Origin: Actinomycetes bacterium
GTDB taxonomy: Bacteria; Actinomycetota; Actinomycetes; Actinomycetales; Cellulomonadaceae
Assembly (NCBI GenBank): GCA_023460255.1
Contig: JAEWQZ010000057.1
Span: 1-15,145 of the forward strand
Reading direction: 5' to 3'
Length of the DNA: 15,145 bases
Position 1 is the first letter of the stretch; every line of letters begins with the position of its first letter. Below are positions 12,533-15,145 of the stretch, piece by piece. The translations under genes and the position numbers were made by a program. The notes beneath the pieces were generated by a model. That model was not told the DNA's origin and did not search any database. It saw nothing but the letters and a program-made list of their open reading frames with translations.

Positions 12533-13725
12533 CCCGCGGCCCACCCTTCCCTGCTCCGGACGGCGCCCGCCGCCCCCTGCGCCGGAACCGTCACCGTGAG
12601 CGTCGTGCCGCGGTCCGTGCGACGCTCCACGCGGCCACCGAGCGCGGCGATGCGCTCGCGCATGCCCGACAGCCCCGACCCGTCGGGACCGCCCCCACCG
12701 CGTCCGTCGTCGGCGACCGCCAGGCGCACGCCGTCGCCGTCCGTGACGATCTCGATCCGGCAGGTCCGCGCGGCGGCGTGTCGCACGACGTTCGTGACGG
12801 CCTCCCGCACGGCGAGCGCGACGGCGGCCTCGACCGCCGGCGACATCGACACGTTCGTGTCGACCCGGGCGAGCAGCTCGACGCCGGCCGCGGCCAGCAC
12901 GTCGCGCGCATGGTCGAGCTCGGTGTCCAGCGCGTGGTGGCGCCACCCGCTGACGGTCGCCCGGACCTCGGCGAGCGCGTCCCGGGCGAGCTGCTCGACG
13001 TCGGCCGCCTCCGCGGCGGCGCGCGCCGGGTCGGACCCCGCGACCTTCCGGATGAGCTGCGCCCGCACGACGATCCCGGTCAGCGTGTGACCGAGGAGGT
13101 CGTGCAGGTCGCGGGCGATCCGCTCGCGCTCGCCGAGGGTGGCGAGCCGCTCGATGCGGACGTTGTCGACGCGCAGGCGCGCCGCCTCGCGCTGGTTCTC
13201 GGTCTCCGTCAGCACCGAGCCGCCGATCAGCCACACGAGCACGGCGGGCCCCACGAACGCGAAGAGCCGGAACGGCACGTTCACCTCGGAGACCACCGCG
13301 AGCACCAGGAGCAGCAGGGTCAGCGCGACGAACCACCGGCGCGCCGTCCGACGGGACGACCCACCTCCGGCGAACCCCGCGGCGTAGATGAAGAAGACCG
13401 TCGCCGTCGAGACGAACCAGACGGTGGCGACGCCGAGCGCCGTGAACGCCGCGGCGATCACGGTCCTCGTGCGGTCCGAGCCCAGCTCGCCCACGATCAG
13501 GAGCGCCAACCCGACGACGACGAGCCCGACGACGACCAGCCAGTCGGTGGCCTGCGCGCCGGTGGTGGCCCCGGTCCCGAGGCCGAGCCCTTGCAGCAGC
13601 GGCTCGAAGGTCAGGATGCCGAGGAAGATGACGTACCACCACCGCGCGACGCCACGGCGCAGGCCGACGGCGGTCGGCCGACCGGTGGGGTCGGCCGACG
13701 CCGTCGCCGGCTGCTCGGTGGTCAC
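12529..13725 (-). CDS. DesK-type sensor histidine kinase
   Basis: This 398-residue protein has about five membrane helices between residues 28 and 172, with little extracellular sequence, so it probably senses the membrane itself or a membrane-embedded signal. A dimerisation/phosphoacceptor domain of the HisKA_3 type follows: RERIARDLHDLLGHTLT with H208. The ATPase domain has an N box REAVTNVVRHA (307-317), DDGRGG (339-344) and GSGLSGMRERI (349-359). It should autophosphorylate H208 and pass the phosphate to the next gene's product. It overlaps the regulator by four bases and follows the permease gene by 13 bases. The stimulus is unknown; linked kinases of this type often answer to cell-envelope stress, membrane fluidity or antibiotics. 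Confidence 0.95.
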   Translation of the reverse strand: MTTEQPATASADPTGRPTAVGLRRGVARWWYVIFLGILTFEPLLQGLGLGTGATTGAQATDWLVVVGLVVVGLALLIVGELGSDRTRTVIAAAFTALGVATVWFVSTATVFFIYAAGFAGGGSSRRTARRWFVALTLLLLVLAVVSEVNVPFRLFAFVGPAVLVWLIGGSVLTETENQREAARLRVDNVRIERLATLGERERIARDLHDLLGHTLTGIVVRAQLIRKVAGSDPARAAAEAADVEQLARDALAEVRATVSGWRHHALDTELDHARDVLAAAGVELLARVDTNVSMSPAVEAAVALAVREAVTNVVRHAAARTCRIEIVTDGDGVRLAVADDGRGGGGPDGSGLSGMRERIAALGGRVERRTDRGTTLTVTVPAQGAAGAVRSREGWAAG

Positions 13726-13738
13726 GCCTGGCCTCCGT

Positions 13739-14473
13739 TCACGCCCGCATCGAACGGTACGCGACGGCCGCCAGCGACCCCGTCACCGCGGTGGCGGCGA
13801 GCAGCGCGGCGACGTTGTCGAGGATCGGCTCGCCGAGCAGCAGGCCCAGTCCCAGCTGCGACGCGTGGAACGTCGGCAGCCACACCGCCAGCTCCTGCAC
13901 GAACGACGGGAGCACGTCCAGCGGCATCCACAGCCCGCCGGCGATCGCCATCGGGAGGAAGACCGCGTTGATGACGGCGGGGGCGGCGCGTCCGCGGGCG
14001 ACGAACCCGACGGCCATGCTCAGCAGCGCGAACGGCAGCGACCCGAGCAGGAGCAGCCCGGCGATCATCAGCCAGGTCCCGAGCTCCGTGTCGAACGCCC
14101 CCATCGCGAGCGCGGTCAGGCTCATCGCGGCGTAGACGCCGAACGCGACGGGCAGGCTCGCGGCGACCTTGGCCGCCAGCGTCGTGCGCACCGGCACCGG
14201 CGAGACGCGCTTGACCGCCAGCCACCCGCGCTCCCGGTCCTCGGCGATGCCGATGCCCGGCGTGAGGGCTACGGAGATGACGCCGAAGGCGCCGAACGTG
14301 GCCAGCATGAGGGTCGTGCCGGACACGGGCCCGGTGCTCTGCGTCCCGAACAGGCTCGCGAACAGGGCGAACATGCCGACCGGCATCGCGATCGAGAACA
14401 TGACGGCGGTGGGTTCGCGGACGATGGCGTACAGCTCGTCCCGGACCTCGACGGCCAGCACCCGCGGGTTCAT
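13739..14473 (-). CDS. ABC-2 type transporter permease
   Basis: This 244-residue integral membrane protein has six predicted helices at about 22-40, 52-72, 98-122, 133-156, 165-183 and 221-238. This is the ABC-2 exporter layout. The cytoplasmic loop ERGWLAVKRVSPVPVRTTLA after helix 2 is typical and contacts the ATPase, and PMAIAGGLWMPLDVLP before the last helices is the usual ABC-2 segment. It forms the membrane channel for an exported substrate, perhaps a lipid, peptide or drug; the sequence does not tell which. The ATG overlaps the stop of the ATPase gene (ATGA), giving coupled translation. The kinase and regulator follow directly, so the four genes form one operon. Confidence 0.93.
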   Translation of the reverse strand: MNPRVLAVEVRDELYAIVREPTAVMFSIAMPVGMFALFASLFGTQSTGPVSGTTLMLATFGAFGVISVALTPGIGIAEDRERGWLAVKRVSPVPVRTTLAAKVAASLPVAFGVYAAMSLTALAMGAFDTELGTWLMIAGLLLLGSLPFALLSMAVGFVARGRAAPAVINAVFLPMAIAGGLWMPLDVLPSFVQELAVWLPTFHASQLGLGLLLGEPILDNVAALLAATAVTGSLAAVAYRSMRA

Positions 14474-15145
14474 GCCGCCACCTCCTGACGTTCCCGAGCG
14501 GTCATCGCGACGATGGCCTGCTCGAGCGTGGCGCCTTCCACCCGGAGGTCGCTGAGCGTCGGGTCGGCGGCCAGCAGGGCCCGGACGGTGGCCTCGGCCG
14601 AGGCGGTCGCGGCGCGCATCCGGCCGTCCGTGACCACGACGTCGAGCACGCCGGGCAGCATGCGGAGCTCGGCCTCCACCAGCGCCGTCCGCGCCGTGAC
14701 CGTGCGGTCCGGCAGCTGTGCGGTGAGGTCAGTCGGGTGGCCGCTGGCGACGACCCTGCCCTCGTCGAGGACGACGACGCGATCGGCGACGGCGGCCGCC
14801 TCCTCGATCTGGTGGGTGGTGAGCAGGACGGCGGTCCCACGGTCCCGCCGCGCGGCGAGCGTCGCCCAGAAGCGACGACGCGCCTCCGTGTCCAGCCCGA
14901 CCGTGGGCTCGTCGAGGACGAGCAGGGTCGGGTCGACGACGAGCGCCATCGCGAGCTGCAGCCGCCGCTGCTGGCCGCCGGACAGCGCCGTGACCCGGCG
15001 CCTCGCCAGCTCGAGCAGACCCACCTCGGCGAGGACGGGATCGGCGTCGGAGGCCGCCCGGCCCGCGCGGACCGCCCACCCGCCGACCACCTCGCGCACC
15101 GTCAGGGTGCGCGGGAACCCGGCCTGCTGGTGCACGACGCCGAGG
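14470..15145 (-). CDS. ABC-2 type transporter ATP-binding protein, N-terminus outside the window
   Basis: The gene enters from the right edge. The frame reads LGVVHQQAGFPRTLTV at the edge, which is the Q-loop, so Walker A and the start lie beyond 15145. Visible motifs are signature LSGGQQRRLQLAMAL, Walker B LLVLDEPTVGLD and switch histidine in LLTTHQIEEA. The C-terminal 90 residues form the usual DrrA-like extension with a small beta domain, ending in LEQAIVAMTARERQEVAA. It hydrolyses ATP to drive the ABC-2 permease encoded next, with which it overlaps by four bases. A GTG at 15135 is in frame but cannot be the true start because it would remove the nucleotide-binding loop. It is the first visible gene of the operon. 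Confidence 0.93.
   Translation of the reverse strand, partial: LGVVHQQAGFPRTLTVREVVGGWAVRAGRAASDADPVLAEVGLLELARRRVTALSGGQQRRLQLAMALVVDPTLLVLDEPTVGLDTEARRRFWATLAARRDRGTAVLLTTHQIEEAAAVADRVVVLDEGRVVASGHPTDLTAQLPDRTVTARTALVEAELRMLPGVLDVVVTDGRMRAATASAEATVRALLAADPTLSDLRVEGATLEQAIVAMTARERQEVAA

Overview
The window is very GC-rich, with G/C at most third codon positions, frequent GTG starts, leaderless-looking promoters and an IdeR/DtxR-type iron box. This points to a high-GC actinobacterium, probably of the Micrococcales/Cellulomonas type; the assignment is an inference from style, not from a marker gene.

Left part, about 1-3440 (accessory DNA). A truncated von Willebrand A fragment lies at the left edge. 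It is followed by a membrane-anchored HNH nuclease-like protein, a small helical protein on the minus strand, and three small uncharacterised plus-strand genes, of which the middle one appears frameshifted near its 3' end. This block ends at 3393-3438 in the 3' half of a tRNA-Gly(CCC): anticodon loop, variable loop, T arm and 3' acceptor strand, with no 5' half. That is the usual footprint of a tyrosine-recombinase attachment site. It suggests that everything to its left is the distal end of an integrated element whose tRNA and integrase would lie off the left edge.

Middle part, 3487-6014. A small lipoprotein gene and an epoxide-hydrolase-type alpha/beta hydrolase gene are on the minus strand. 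Diverging from the hydrolase is a YafY/WYL regulator, and a 9-bp inverted repeat sits between their start codons as a likely operator. A second, degenerate sequence resembling the attachment-site region lies at 6063-6105.

Iron uptake operon, 6164-10131. A 19-bp IdeR/DtxR-like box precedes three tightly packed plus-strand genes: an FbpA-type Fe(III)-binding lipoprotein, a fused double permease with two EAA loops, and an ATPase. The system should import ferric iron and be repressed when iron is sufficient.

Right part. A 527-residue membrane protein of unknown function (10294-11877) has two BNR/Asp-box-like motifs in an exported domain between two membrane blocks. It is bracketed by a perfect 37-bp direct repeat; one copy lies inside the ATPase gene and the other abuts the stop codon of the response regulator. 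Finally, a minus-strand operon reads in the order ABC-2-type ATPase (cut by the right edge), ABC-2 permease, DesK-type histidine kinase and NarL-type response regulator. This is a typical sensor-coupled export module. No rRNA gene, complete tRNA, CRISPR array or transposase was seen. No gap between genes exceeds 300 bases.
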